Below, one piece after another: positions 7,147-14,476 of a stretch of DNA of 43,538 bases (position 1 is the first letter of the stretch; each line of letters opens with the position of its first letter). A program made the translations under genes and the position numbers. The notes below the pieces were generated by a model that had not been told where the DNA came from, made no database searches, and worked only from the letters and a program-made list of their open reading frames with translations. Source of the stretch: a virus; IMG/VR virus record IMGVR_UViG_3300034105_000506, positions 1-43,538 of that record. One strand, 5' to 3'.

Positions 7147-9614
7147 TGGAAGAAATACTCCGCATCTAAAACATCCTTAATGTTTAATGAACCAGTAGGT
7201 GGTGCATCAGGTACTGTAATCTTCAATGCTTTTGATACTTCGATCCGCATGTCATCTAATAGATTGGTCGTATGCATAGCACAGAACTCTTCATTAGTAA
7301 ACATACGCATTAGATTAACATCAGGTGCAGGACAACCATATGAATCATGGATCATACTGAACTGCTCAATACCAGCACCCACCATTCTATACACAGTACA
7401 CCACATATGACTTGCATCAAGTGAGTGAATATAGTTAGGGGAGATGGCTAGATTAACTGAGCCACCATCAATTGTTTCTTTATCGGGTGATCCAAAGTGT
7501 AACTCTTTCATATCGAATAGCTTAGCGACTGATCGTCTAGTTAGTATCTCATAGTATTGGTGTACTACTTTAAACCCACACGGGGTAGTCCACTCAACAT
7601 TCTTACCTAGTTCACTAGCCATATCAGCTACCACCTTGAGCCATGCCTTGCCCTTGTTAGCCTCGACCAATGTACCCTTGAGGGCAGCATCAATGAAGGT
7701 AGCTAACTCGACAACAGCACCAGCAATCTCATCCTTACCAACCCAATCAAGGTGACCCTCAGTCTTACAGTACCTGCGAATACCATAGAAGGTAACACCA
7801 TAGGGATCAGTCATTACTGCTCTCTTACAAACAGAGCGGTCAATGTCACCCTCCCAATACTCTATAAATTTTTTCGCCCATTTTCCATTGTTAGTATCTG
7901 CATCCTGTACTGACACCATGTTAGATGTCATCACATCCGCAACATACTGATACAGATCTTCGGGCTTGTTAGTGTGTATGAGGTTAACCTTCTTGGCAAG
8001 GTAAGGGTCACGCATAAGCGCAGCCCAATGCTGAACACCGTTACATGAACCATCCATTTGCACAGGCACTTGAGTTAACCCATCAGTACGACACAGATCA
8101 AAGACAGCAGCGATACGCTGGAAGCTTGGATTCTTTTTCTTCTTATGTGATACCCACTCAGAGCGGGTAGCATAGGGATCATCATTGATTCTCTTAAGCA
8201 TGTCCATGTTATCATCGACCCACTTAACTCGTTGATCAAAGGTTGTCTTGTCCTGATCGAATAGATTAGCGACATGAATCTTTAACCAATACAAACCAAT
8301 GGATGTTTGTTTCCTTGGCTGAGCAAACTGAATAAGACCACGATCAAAGTCACTTGACTGTGGACTAAGTAGATCACATGCTGCATTAGCACGACCACGG
8401 AAGTCACATGTATAGATATGATAGAAGAACTTCAGGGGGATTAATGATTGCGCCAGTTTAATCCGGACAAGCATACGACCTCGTGATCGTTCTTCCTTAT
8501 ACCAATTGCTATATGTTTCTTCCTTGAGCTGACACCACTTAGCCTTCTCTTCCTTAGTCCCATCCTTAGGATAGGGATCAGCAAAGTCAAAGGCTGAGAA
8601 GTCATACACGGGAAGGTTAGCATCTCGTGTGTTGTTCTTAAAGAGTGCAGTCATTATCTCTAGCACCCGCTCATTGATTGACCACTCGGTATGCATCATA
8701 GCATTAAGACCAGTGACTACTATCTCTGATGGAAGGCTACCATTCTGGTGTACCTTCTCATCCCACATCACATCCTTAAACTTCTGTACTACAGGCTTAC
8801 GGATATGGGGTAGTAGATTCCCACCACTACTACTTAGAGTATGTTTAATTGGTGGGATAATCATTGGTCGATACAGCAGGGCAGCAGTAGCAATCACATC
8901 TTGATGACGCTTATTAAGTTCACTCAATATGTCATCAGTAAAGGTAACTACTACACGCTCACTCCACCGCTTGCCTGTATGCTTACGAATGTTCTTTAAG
9001 TTAATGACTTCGGACATCTCCGCTATGCGTAGCATGTGATGACCAAAGTCTTCGCGTTGTTTCCTTGAGAAGGTTTTCTTATTAAGAGTACCCATCTTGT
9101 AGGCAAACGCCTTGCATCTCTTAGTAGTCCACTTCTTCTGGTAGTGGGATTGCTTGAGCCAATCCTCACGGAATTGTTTCTTAGCCTGTTGATAGGCTAC
9201 AATCTCCACTACCATCTCAGATATAACATGTGCTATGTGTTGAGCAGTAGGCAATGGGAACAGATCGTTCTCATACTTACGCTCCCAGAAAGCAGAGTTA
9301 AACCATTCGAGAATCAGTGATCTAATAGTAATGTCTGCCATCTTAGCAGCACCAACAGCAAACAAAGGGAATGCCCATTCAGGTGTCTTCCTATTCTGTG
9401 ATACCGTATCTATCCATTGCTGGTAGAAGGGTGTAAGATGGATGACACATGCGTCAATCAATGTTTGCTCAGGGATACCCTCATCAGGGTTAGCATTGTA
9501 TGCATCCCAGTATTTATGTTCCGACAGACAAAGCATATCTTCCTCAGAGATAACTTGTAGTGCAGTTCTTTTATCTTGTTCTTCTTTAGATAATGAATCC
9601 CACAGTTTAGACAT
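7143..9614 (-). CDS. T7-type single-subunit DNA-directed RNA polymerase
   Basis: This 823-residue enzyme (T7: 883) transcribes phage middle and late genes from its own promoters. Seen: motif A MDGSCNGVQHW with catalytic D521 (T7 D537), motif B RSVCKRAVMTDPYG with R593, K597 and Y605 (T7 R627, K631, Y639), and motif C IHDSYG with H756/D757 (T7 H811/D812). The C-terminus ends YFF-Q rather than the FAFA of T7. The start at 9614 has AAGGAG six bases upstream. It lies about 8.5 kb into the early region, after many small genes, and is followed by small coupled genes and the replication block. Confidence 0.97.
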   Translation of the reverse strand: MSKLWDSLSKEEQDKRTALQVISEEDMLCLSEHKYWDAYNANPDEGIPEQTLIDACVIHLTPFYQQWIDTVSQNRKTPEWAFPLFAVGAAKMADITIRSLILEWFNSAFWERKYENDLFPLPTAQHIAHVISEMVVEIVAYQQAKKQFREDWLKQSHYQKKWTTKRCKAFAYKMGTLNKKTFSRKQREDFGHHMLRIAEMSEVINLKNIRKHTGKRWSERVVVTFTDDILSELNKRHQDVIATAALLYRPMIIPPIKHTLSSSGGNLLPHIRKPVVQKFKDVMWDEKVHQNGSLPSEIVVTGLNAMMHTEWSINERVLEIMTALFKNNTRDANLPVYDFSAFDFADPYPKDGTKEEKAKWCQLKEETYSNWYKEERSRGRMLVRIKLAQSLIPLKFFYHIYTCDFRGRANAACDLLSPQSSDFDRGLIQFAQPRKQTSIGLYWLKIHVANLFDQDKTTFDQRVKWVDDNMDMLKRINDDPYATRSEWVSHKKKKNPSFQRIAAVFDLCRTDGLTQVPVQMDGSCNGVQHWAALMRDPYLAKKVNLIHTNKPEDLYQYVADVMTSNMVSVQDADTNNGKWAKKFIEYWEGDIDRSVCKRAVMTDPYGVTFYGIRRYCKTEGHLDWVGKDEIAGAVVELATFIDAALKGTLVEANKGKAWLKVVADMASELGKNVEWTTPCGFKVVHQYYEILTRRSVAKLFDMKELHFGSPDKETIDGGSVNLAISPNYIHSLDASHMWCTVYRMVGAGIEQFSMIHDSYGCPAPDVNLMRMFTNEEFCAMHTTNLLDDMRIEVSKALKITVPDAPPTGSLNIKDVLDAEYFFQ

Positions 9615-9637
9615 GTATCTCCTTGGTTATTAGATTC

Positions 9638-10618
9638 TTATACGAGGGTAAGTGCAAACTTCATCACATCCAAAGTAGTCTCTTGATTCTTACCAAGAAG
9701 ATTACTAAAGGCTGATGATTCAAACGATGGCTTACGACCACGAGCAGGGATACGATGCTGCAGTTCCTTGGTTACTGCATTAGCAGCAAGCCAAAGGTTA
9801 GCACTACAGCCATTTAACTCAGCCCGTTCAGCATCAAAGGTATCAGCCCACTTGCGGATGGTTACAGTAGCACGGAGATAGTTCTCATAGTCATCGGGTA
9901 ATGTTGGATTAGCCACAACTGGCTCTTCAACCATACCCCATACATCCAACCAGAACTTCTGGATCTCTGACTTAGTAAGTTCCTTACGAACAAGAGTTTG
10001 TACCTTATCTTCAAAGAGTTTACCGGACATAGCGTAGAACTTAAGGGCTGATGCCATAGCCTCACGCTTCTTCTTCATGTCACCTGAGTGTACAATACGG
10101 AAGGACTTCTTACCACCTGCCATAGCCATGCTCAATGTATTCTGACATACGATACGAACAGTAGTAGGTAGTGCTTGCTCAGCAAGAGTACCATCATGAC
10201 TGTTAATGAGTGCCATATACTGTGCGATAGGATCATGTCCATTGACACCATCAATCTCGCCTGTCTTACACAAGACAACCAAACGCTTACCACCACCCAT
10301 ACTTAGAGCAGACTCAATCTTAATGTCAGCACCAAGATTGTATGCCATCTCAAAGACTTCACTATTCTGTACGATCTGATAGTCAGGTGATTGAATAGAC
10401 AAGATAGCATTGTTGTCACTACGAACAATAGCATTGTAGTCATCAGAGGTAGCATCACCTGCGGTTACTGGACCGACCTTACTAACAGTCCAATCAAGAC
10501 CAGCAATCTTCATTGCCTCAGTAGGTGACATATCTTCCTGAATAACCAAGCCAAGTCCATGCCATGCGGCAGTCTTACTATAGACTGCACCATCAGTATC
10601 TGTAATGTTATGTGCCAT
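9638..10618 (-). CDS. DUF932 (phage/plasmid-like) protein, 326 aa
   Basis: Seen: the DUF932 landmarks AWHGLG near the start (about residues 19-24), SPDYQIVQN, GGGKRLVVLCK and the central RIVCQNTLSMA block. Length is typical of the phage/plasmid-like family. Members occur on plasmids and phages next to replication or defence genes, and their biochemical role is unsettled. It is the first large gene upstream of the RNA polymerase, with a 23-bp gap between them. AAAGGA precedes ATG by six bases. It is not part of the T7 core set, so it is an accessory acquisition. Confidence 0.85.
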   Translation of the reverse strand: MAHNITDTDGAVYSKTAAWHGLGLVIQEDMSPTEAMKIAGLDWTVSKVGPVTAGDATSDDYNAIVRSDNNAILSIQSPDYQIVQNSEVFEMAYNLGADIKIESALSMGGGKRLVVLCKTGEIDGVNGHDPIAQYMALINSHDGTLAEQALPTTVRIVCQNTLSMAMAGGKKSFRIVHSGDMKKKREAMASALKFYAMSGKLFEDKVQTLVRKELTKSEIQKFWLDVWGMVEEPVVANPTLPDDYENYLRATVTIRKWADTFDAERAELNGCSANLWLAANAVTKELQHRIPARGRKPSFESSAFSNLLGKNQETTLDVMKFALTLV

Positions 10619-10672
10619 TAGTTTCCTTTAGGGTTCTCTTCATCACGGTCTTGTGTATCAAGATGCCGTATC

Positions 10673-10975
10673 TTAGTCCGCTTGTACGGAGGTAACTTCT
10701 TCTTTGGCTTGAGTTCTTTCTTCAGCCATTTGCTTTTGTCTTGCTTCATAAGTACGCTTGCAATCCCATTGCATAGTCCATAGTGATTCAATATCCTTAA
10801 TATTAATACGCTGGTTCATTGAAGCAACTTCGCCGTTTCTCACATTGAGAATGGAGAATACCACATCATACACCGCTTCAGGCTCACTGAAACGAGATGG
10901 TTCAATAAGCATAAACTGCAGCACAGTATAATTATCTTGGTCAATTGTTAATGTCTTAGTGAATGTCTCATTCAT
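10673..10975 (-). CDS. hypothetical protein, 100 aa
   Basis: Coupled to the gene before it by an ATGA overlap. The N-terminal half is strand-rich (FTKTLTIDQDNYTVLQFMLIEP) and the C-terminal third is a long charged helix (LWTMQWDCKRTYEARQKQMAEERTQAKEE). No family recognised. It is the last gene of the tRNA-adjacent pair before DUF932, followed by a 54-bp gap holding an imperfect hairpin. Confidence 0.7.
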   Translation of the reverse strand: MNETFTKTLTIDQDNYTVLQFMLIEPSRFSEPEAVYDVVFSILNVRNGEVASMNQRINIKDIESLWTMQWDCKRTYEARQKQMAEERTQAKEEVTSVQAD

Positions 10976-11241
10976 ATCTTTACCTTCTTAATTGTTTTAA
11001 TACAGCCAATCGGTATGCAATTAACATCCGATACAATAGAACCAACATCATCCCAAGTAGCAGCAACAGTAATGTACTCTTGATTACACTCATAGAGTTT
11101 AGCAATACTTATACATTGATGGGGGTGCATATCATAGATGTCTTTCTTATCCATCCATGAGTCAGCATACCCAGAGATATCTTCCCATTCGATAATAACA
11201 ATTGCGTTAATTAGTTTCTCTAACTCAGTATCAAACACCAT
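10972..11241 (-). CDS. hypothetical protein, 89 aa
   Basis: Starts 19 bases after the tRNA-Lys gene with AAAGGA seven bases before ATG. The sequence has mixed strands and helices (INAIVIIEWEDISGYADSW...YECNQEYITVAATWDDVGSIVSDVNCI), two cysteines and a basic tail. No family recognised. Its message must be separated from the tRNAs by processing. Confidence 0.68.
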   Translation of the reverse strand: MVFDTELEKLINAIVIIEWEDISGYADSWMDKKDIYDMHPHQCISIAKLYECNQEYITVAATWDDVGSIVSDVNCIPIGCIKTIKKVKI

Positions 11242-11259
11242 GATAGTATCCTTTCTTAG

Positions 11260-11331
11260 TGGGACAGAAGAGACTTGAACTCTTAACCAATCGGTTAAAA
11301 GCCGACTGCTCTACCATTGAGCTACAATCCC
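11260..11331 (-). tRNA. tRNA-Lys (anticodon UUU)
   Basis: Folds as a full cloverleaf: acceptor GGGATTG with CTGTCCC (one T-T mismatch), D stem GCTC/GAGC, anticodon stem GTCGG/CCGAT around loop CTTTTAA, T stem AAGAG/CTCTT around TTCAAGT. Discriminator base is A and CCA is not encoded. It reads AAA/AAG, frequent in this A+T-leaning genome. Confidence 0.92.
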
Positions 11332-11336
11332 TATAG

Positions 11337-11409
11337 TAGCACGGGTGGGAGTCGAACCCACACTACACAGATTTTAAGTCTGTAGACTCTGCCATTGGTC
11401 TACCGTGCC
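11337..11409 (-). tRNA. tRNA with anticodon UAA (Leu), short variable loop
   Basis: Acceptor GGCACGG pairs with CCGTGCT (G-U at the end), D stem GAC/GTC, anticodon stem ACAGA/TCTGT around CTTAAAA (anticodon UAA), T stem GTGGG/CCCAC around TTCGACT, discriminator A, no CCA. The variable region is only five bases (GTAGT), whereas bacterial Leu tRNAs normally have a long variable arm. The anticodon is clear; charging with leucine is inferred. Confidence 0.85.
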
Positions 11410-11412
11410 ATA

Positions 11413-11463
11413 GGTAGGATACATAGCATGATAGGGTCAAAGCCTATTGTATATGCACCTACC
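11413..11463 (-). other. tRNA-like hairpin between tRNA-Leu and tRNA-Arg
   Basis: A 51-base element fills the spacer. Its outer stem is GGTAGG/CCTACC and its inner 5-bp stem is ATAGG/CCTAT around a 7-base loop CTTTGAC. The inner part has the exact geometry of an anticodon arm (anticodon position UUG). The D and T arms are missing. It could be a decayed tRNA-Gln, a processing signal, or an armless tRNA-like RNA. Confidence 0.45.
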
Positions 11464-11467
11464 AAAG

Positions 11468-11541
11468 CGTCCCTGACTGGACTCGAACCAGTAACCTATC
11501 GGGTAGAAACCGATGCCTCTATCCAATTGAGATACAAGGAC
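11468..11541 (-). tRNA. tRNA-Arg (anticodon UCU)
   Basis: Acceptor GTCCTTG/CAGGGAC, anticodon stem ATCGG/CCGAT around TTTCTAC (anticodon UCU), variable loop AGGTT, T stem ACTGG/CCAGT around TTCGAGT, discriminator G, CCA not encoded. It reads AGA, a codon often rare in hosts. Confidence 0.92.
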
Positions 11542-11547
11542 AGTGGT

Positions 11548-11973
11548 TTAAAGTTCAGCAACATGCACATCAATAACATCAGCAAGTTTAGCGAATGACA
11601 TACCATGATCATTCAGTTCTGCCAAAGAGTCTTGTGCATGTGATGCATTAGTGAATCGTCCAAGTGCATCGTGCATACCTGCCCATTCACGAACACGCAA
11701 TGGTAACACAAGACTATCATTATCATAGACAGTAATGGAGTCATCACCTATACTCAACATCTGAGTGTGTTGAAGGAATTCATCTGACTTACGAGTAACA
11801 ACCTTAACATCTAACTCATCAGGGTTCTGTTGTATATACAGATCACACAGTACACCAAGACAGCAGTACATACATGCTCCATTAATATCTGTGGCATGTA
11901 GTTTACCTTGCCCTTGCTGATAAGTACCAGACTTAAGAGCATCAACCCATTGCTTAGCAATATCAATCTTCAT
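11548..11973 (-). CDS. conserved phage protein of unknown function, 141 aa (CCLGVLCD motif)
   Basis: The start at 11973 has AAGGA at good spacing; an ATG two codons earlier is less well placed. The product opens MKIDIAKQWVDALKSGTYQQ and carries the cysteine-rich CMYCCLGVLCDLY motif (about residues 35-47), which is characteristic of a phage protein family of unknown function. LREWAGMHDALGRF-like sequence (VREWAGMHDALGRF here) and a C-terminal LAELNDHGMSFAKLADVI helix also fit that family. It overlaps the gene before it by 11 bp and ends six bases before tRNA-Arg. Confidence 0.8.
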   Translation of the reverse strand: MKIDIAKQWVDALKSGTYQQGQGKLHATDINGACMYCCLGVLCDLYIQQNPDELDVKVVTRKSDEFLQHTQMLSIGDDSITVYDNDSLVLPLRVREWAGMHDALGRFTNASHAQDSLAELNDHGMSFAKLADVIDVHVAEL

Positions 11974-12241
11974 TGTCATCTTCCTTATAGTTAGGATCAA
12001 TAGAGAGAACACGCTTCATCTCATTAATATATTCATAACCTGCAGTAATCATTGCACCTTCAAGATGGTCTTCCCTAAAGGTAACATACCCATCAGTCTC
12101 CTTGTAATGCTTAGGATCTAATGTCATCTCTTCAGGTGTCCACATAGCAACAGCATACCCTTGCTTACGAATCCAAGCGTATGCTTGGTATACATTCTCT
12201 TCAATACTTTCATCCTTATTGTACACAAAGACATCAGCCAT
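11963..12241 (-). CDS. hypothetical protein, 92 aa, paralogue of the preceding gene
   Basis: The start at 12241 follows GAAGGA at seven bases; the longer open frame upstream only overlaps the neighbouring gene. The product shares a pattern with the 74-residue protein encoded just before it. Both have YxWxRxxGxAV, then a TPEE/TPDD box, PKxxK, and an LExAMxxA..YI C-terminal helix. This marks a tandem duplication with divergence. Acidic (ends KEDDNED). Function unknown. Confidence 0.75.
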   Translation of the reverse strand: MADVFVYNKDESIEENVYQAYAWIRKQGYAVAMWTPEEMTLDPKHYKETDGYVTFREDHLEGAMITAGYEYINEMKRVLSIDPNYKEDDNED

Positions 12242-12458
12242 TGTAGTATCCTTCCTTAAGCCATTCAATGTAGTTAGTAGCAGCCGCTTGCATCTCAAGT
12301 TCTACTGTCTCTCTATTAATCTTATCCTGTTTAGGTTCAACTTCTAAATCATCAGGCGTAAGTATAGTAACAGCAAACCCATGAAGACGGAGCCAATCAT
12401 ACATACGATCAGCAGTCTCATAGATAGTTTCATTAGCATCTAAGTCGGGTAAGATCAT
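12234..12458 (-). CDS. hypothetical protein, 74 aa, paralogue of the following gene
   Basis: Starts after AAAGGA, 14 bases from the tRNA-Ile gene, and overlaps its paralogue by 8 bp. Seen: MYDWLRLHGFAVTILTPDDL, aligning with AYAWIRKQGYAVAMWTPEEM of the next product, and a C-terminal helix AAATNYIEWLKEG aligning with ITAGYEYINEMKR. No outside family recognised. The pair may act as a heterodimer or serve as a diversified effector set; both ideas are inference. Confidence 0.75.
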   Translation of the reverse strand: MILPDLDANETIYETADRMYDWLRLHGFAVTILTPDDLEVEPKQDKINRETVELEMQAAATNYIEWLKEGYYNG

Positions 12459-12471
12459 AAGGTTCCTTTAA

Positions 12472-12547
12472 TAGAAGGGGCGGGAGTTGCACCCACATAC
12501 TCACACTTATAAGGTGTGCGCTATAACTGCGTTTCAGCCACCCTTCT
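12472..12547 (-). tRNA. tRNA-Ile (anticodon UAU)
   Basis: Perfect 7-bp acceptor AGAAGGG/CCCTTCT, D stem GCTG/TAGC (closing G-U pair), anticodon stem CACAC/GTGTG around CTTATAA (anticodon UAU), T stem GTGGG/CCCGC, discriminator A, no CCA. The T loop is TGCAACT instead of TTCAANT and the D loop lacks a clear GG pair, so tertiary contacts are unusual. UAU reads AUA directly, bypassing the lysidine-modified CAU tRNA used by most bacteria. Confidence 0.85.
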
Positions 12548-12551
12548 CTGT

Positions 12552-12770
12552 TTACTTCTTCTTCTTCTTGAGAGGGACAGTTCTGTTATCCATACGCATA
12601 CCACTAAGTTGGTTGTCTAATAGTTGACACCACTTAATCAAACCATCACATCGTTCATTCACTTCATGCAGTCGAGTATCATAATGCCTACGACTTAAGA
12701 TGTCACTAACAATATTGATAACAACATGTACAATAAATCCAAACATAAGAATCAGTAGCGGGATATCCAT
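12552..12770 (-). CDS. small membrane protein, 72 aa
   Basis: An N-terminal hydrophobic helix (IPLLILMFGFIVHVVINIVSDIL, about residues 3-25) is followed by a charged soluble part and a lysine-rich tail (PLKKKKK). One transmembrane segment with a cytoplasmic tail is likely. It is the last of five coupled genes and its ATG sits in the stop of the gene before it (TAATG). The tRNA-Ile gene begins four bases after its stop. Function unknown. Confidence 0.75.
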   Translation of the reverse strand: MDIPLLILMFGFIVHVVINIVSDILSRRHYDTRLHEVNERCDGLIKWCQLLDNQLSGMRMDNRTVPLKKKKK

Positions 12771-12982
12771 TAGTCTTCTTCTCCATTAATGTCAGGTAGT
12801 TCTTCAGTCCATTCATAAGTTGGTGGTATATACCAATCTTCAGGGATCATACCACTAACATACGATTTAAAATTAGCATGCATATTCTTAGTCCATGCAT
12901 CAAACTTATCTGCTGGAACTTCACCCACATCAATACCCTTCTCAGTAAGAAGGACAATCATATATGCGGTGATGATATCCAT
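12770..12982 (-). CDS. acidic small protein, 70 aa
   Basis: Joined to both neighbours by one-base TAATG overlaps. About 15 Asp/Glu against 4 Lys/Arg, with acidity concentrated at the C-terminus (EWTEELPDINGEED). Several Trp and Tyr residues near the middle suggest a folded domain. No family recognised. One of four strongly acidic proteins made in series from 13675 down to 12770. Confidence 0.72.
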   Translation of the reverse strand: MDIITAYMIVLLTEKGIDVGEVPADKFDAWTKNMHANFKSYVSGMIPEDWYIPPTYEWTEELPDINGEED

Positions 12983-13197
12983 TAGTCGATACTAATTGAA
13001 AGGGAGATATCAGAGACAGCATCATCAACCAACTCAGTAACCTTCTCACTAATAGCATCCTTGATAAGGTACTTACAATCACTACTCTCAAGGTATGCGG
13101 TAACAGCATGCTCACAGATTAGATTAATCTTATCCGTCAAGTCCTTAGTGATCAGGTCAACAAGCGTAGCAGCAGCAGTTTCAATATCAGTCTTCAT
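12982..13197 (-). CDS. acidic helical protein, 71 aa
   Basis: Predicted mostly helical (TLVDLITKDLTDKINLICEHAVTAYLESSDCKYLIKDAISEKVTELVDDAVSDI). About 15 Asp/Glu against 6 Lys. ATGA overlap with the gene before it and TAATG with the gene after it. No family recognised. Confidence 0.72.
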   Translation of the reverse strand: MKTDIETAAATLVDLITKDLTDKINLICEHAVTAYLESSDCKYLIKDAISEKVTELVDDAVSDISLSISID

Positions 13198-13412
13198 GAT
13201 TGTGTCTCCAATAGGTGGTCGAATTGACCAATGAATAGTTCTTCATCTTCGGTAAGATAGAATTTGTTATGTATCATAGTATCAAAGTCATTCAGCATAC
13301 GCTGAGCATCATCTCTCTTCTTAGGATCTTCGATCCAAAGGAAGAAGACATCAGCAACCTCACCAATAAACTTAATGTTATCAGAGATGATTGTACTACT
13401 AGAGGGTGACAT
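13194..13412 (-). CDS. acidic helical protein, 72 aa
   Basis: About 15 Asp/Glu against 6 Lys/Arg. A hydrophobic stretch FIGEVADVFFLWIEDP is followed by KKRDDAQRMLNDFDTM and a C-terminal LTEDEELFIGQFDHLL helix. Its ATG lies in the stop of the gene before it (TAATG) and its stop overlaps the following ATG. No family recognised. Confidence 0.72.
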   Translation of the reverse strand: MSPSSSTIISDNIKFIGEVADVFFLWIEDPKKRDDAQRMLNDFDTMIHNKFYLTEDEELFIGQFDHLLETQS

Positions 13413-13675
13413 TAGTCTGCTCCTGATGGTAAGGTGTCATAGGTATCCTCTTCACCACGGTAAGGTGTCAATGGATTAAAGTTCAACTCTTCAATAACAT
13501 TATCTAACAACCCTTTGATTGTATCATAGTCAACTATAGTAGGGTAGAAGTCTTTGATATCTACAGTACCCATAGTCCACTCGCCATCCTCAATAGTCCA
13601 CTCAATGCTAAAGTCTACATCAATGTTACCATAGTCTTCAGTATAGATATTCATAGTGTGATTATTAATTCTCAT
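13412..13675 (-). CDS. very acidic protein, 87 aa (possible DNA mimic)
   Basis: 20 Asp/Glu against 4 Lys/Arg in 87 residues, net charge near -16. The acidic residues are spread along strands (DVDFSIEWTIEDGEWTMG, TVDIKDFYPTIVDYD). First gene after the promoter-like motif at 13.7 kb, with AAGGA eight bases before ATG. Early acidic proteins such as T7 Ocr (gp0.3) block restriction enzymes by imitating DNA. No sequence similarity to Ocr is visible, so the role is only suggested by charge, size and position. Confidence 0.75.
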   Translation of the reverse strand: MRINNHTMNIYTEDYGNIDVDFSIEWTIEDGEWTMGTVDIKDFYPTIVDYDTIKGLLDNVIEELNFNPLTPYRGEEDTYDTLPSGAD

Positions 13676-13693
13676 CCAAGGTTCCTTTCTTCG

Positions 13694-13720
13694 TACTTAT
13701 AGTAGCCCCAACTATTCGGC
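13694..13720 (-). promoter_or_regulatory. candidate phage RNA polymerase promoter (site B)
   Basis: Contains the shared 13-mer ATAGTTGGGGCTA on the minus strand and is identical to site C over 16 bases (AATAGTTGGGGCTACT). Upstream bases TGCCG match TGCCC of site C and AGCCC of site A. It lies in the 98-bp gap before the gene at 13675, exactly where a promoter for the five coupled genes would be. The upstream gap also has GGCAACCTGCC, a short inverted repeat. Confidence 0.6.
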
Positions 13721-13773
13721 AGGTTGCCGATAGTGCAAGGCTTTGTGTTTCCCCGGCGCACACCGGATACCAT

Positions 13774-13974
13774 CTAGGATTGTTGTAGGTTAGTACGCAC
13801 CCTACCCATATGATCTTCGTCCCCATCGGCAACGGCTTTACCATAATTTGTATACCACCATCCATAGGATAGGGCATCTGTCTTGTCTCTGAATCCATTG
13901 ACATATACTCCATCTACTGTGACATTATACCACATCTCTCCTTGATACAACGCCTTGACAATCTCATACTTCAT
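13774..13974 (-). CDS. hypothetical protein, 66 aa
   Basis: The start at 13974 has GAGG nine bases upstream and overlaps the gene before it by 11 bp; a TTG two codons earlier is not needed. The product MKYEIVKALYQGEMWYNVTVDGVYVNGF...DALSYGWW looks like a compact strand-rich domain. A frame in the other phase across the same bases gives a less protein-like product and was not used. Function unknown. Confidence 0.68.
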   Translation of the reverse strand: MKYEIVKALYQGEMWYNVTVDGVYVNGFRDKTDALSYGWWYTNYGKAVADGDEDHMGRVRTNLQQS

Positions 13975-14110
13975 CTGCAATTACCTCATCAATGTAATAT
14001 GGATAAGGAAAGTGTTGCATTGCATCCGTGATAATCATCAATGCATTGTCTGCCTCTTGTGATTCAACATCATCAATCTCTGGGATCTCTACAACCATAT
14101 AGATTTTCAT
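13964..14110 (-). CDS. hypothetical protein, 48 aa
   Basis: The frame runs from ATG at 14110 (ATGA overlapping the stop before it) to TGA inside the next gene. The product starts MKIYMVVEIPEIDDVESQEA and ends PYPYYIDEVIADEV; it is acidic, with a strand-helix pattern. It exactly fills the space between its coupled neighbours, which is the main support. No family recognised. Confidence 0.65.
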   Translation of the reverse strand: MKIYMVVEIPEIDDVESQEADNALMIITDAMQHFPYPYYIDEVIADEV

Positions 14111-14295
14111 GGGTTCACCATAGGGTAAGAGTAGATGTCTACATTAACTCCGGCATAAGTCAGTCCAAGAGTCATAGCATAACGCTTAGCGTCATGTAAA
14201 CTATCAAAGATAATCTTTACTTGTCCATTCATCCGCACCACATAGCACGGGCTAGTAGTCTGCTTAGTCTTAGACTTCTTCTTCAAGGTTTTCAT
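14107..14295 (-). CDS. hypothetical protein, 62 aa
   Basis: The start at 14295 follows GGAG at six bases. A longer frame would overlap the gene before it by 62 bp without a ribosome site. The basic N-terminus (MKTLKKKSKTKQTT) is followed by a compact domain YVVRMNGQVKIIFDSLHDAKRYAMTLGL. No family recognised. Confidence 0.68.
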   Translation of the reverse strand: MKTLKKKSKTKQTTSPCYVVRMNGQVKIIFDSLHDAKRYAMTLGLTYAGVNVDIYSYPMVNP

Positions 14296-14476
14296 ACTTG
14301 TCTCCAAAGATAATAGCAATGATCTCAACATCTCTATATAGATAACGCAATCCCTTACTTACTTGTTTAGTAGACCCAGCCAATACAAAGTGTGAGCATT
14401 CAATAAAGATCTCACCCTCTCCTTTAATGGATGGGTTATATATAACAACAACATTATACGGGGCTAACTCTTGCAT
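14270..14476 (-). CDS. hypothetical protein, 68 aa
   Basis: TAATG coupling with the gene before it, and GGAGG lies close to the start. The product is strand-rich (YNVVVIYNPSIKGEGEIFIECSHFVLAG) with an acidic end (DKYENLEEEV). No membrane segment and no family recognised. Overlaps the following gene by 26 bp. Confidence 0.68.
   Translation of the reverse strand: MQELAPYNVVVIYNPSIKGEGEIFIECSHFVLAGSTKQVSKGLRYLYRDVEIIAIIFGDKYENLEEEV

Noticed and set aside
10636-10662. Imperfect hairpin between the 100-residue gene and DUF932
   Set aside because: Stem has mismatches and no T run; too weak to call a terminator.
13665-13913. 82-codon minus-strand frame overlapping the 66-residue gene
   Set aside because: It overlaps the better-supported frame with a clear ribosome site, its product is not protein-like, and it runs through the promoter-like motif into the next gene.
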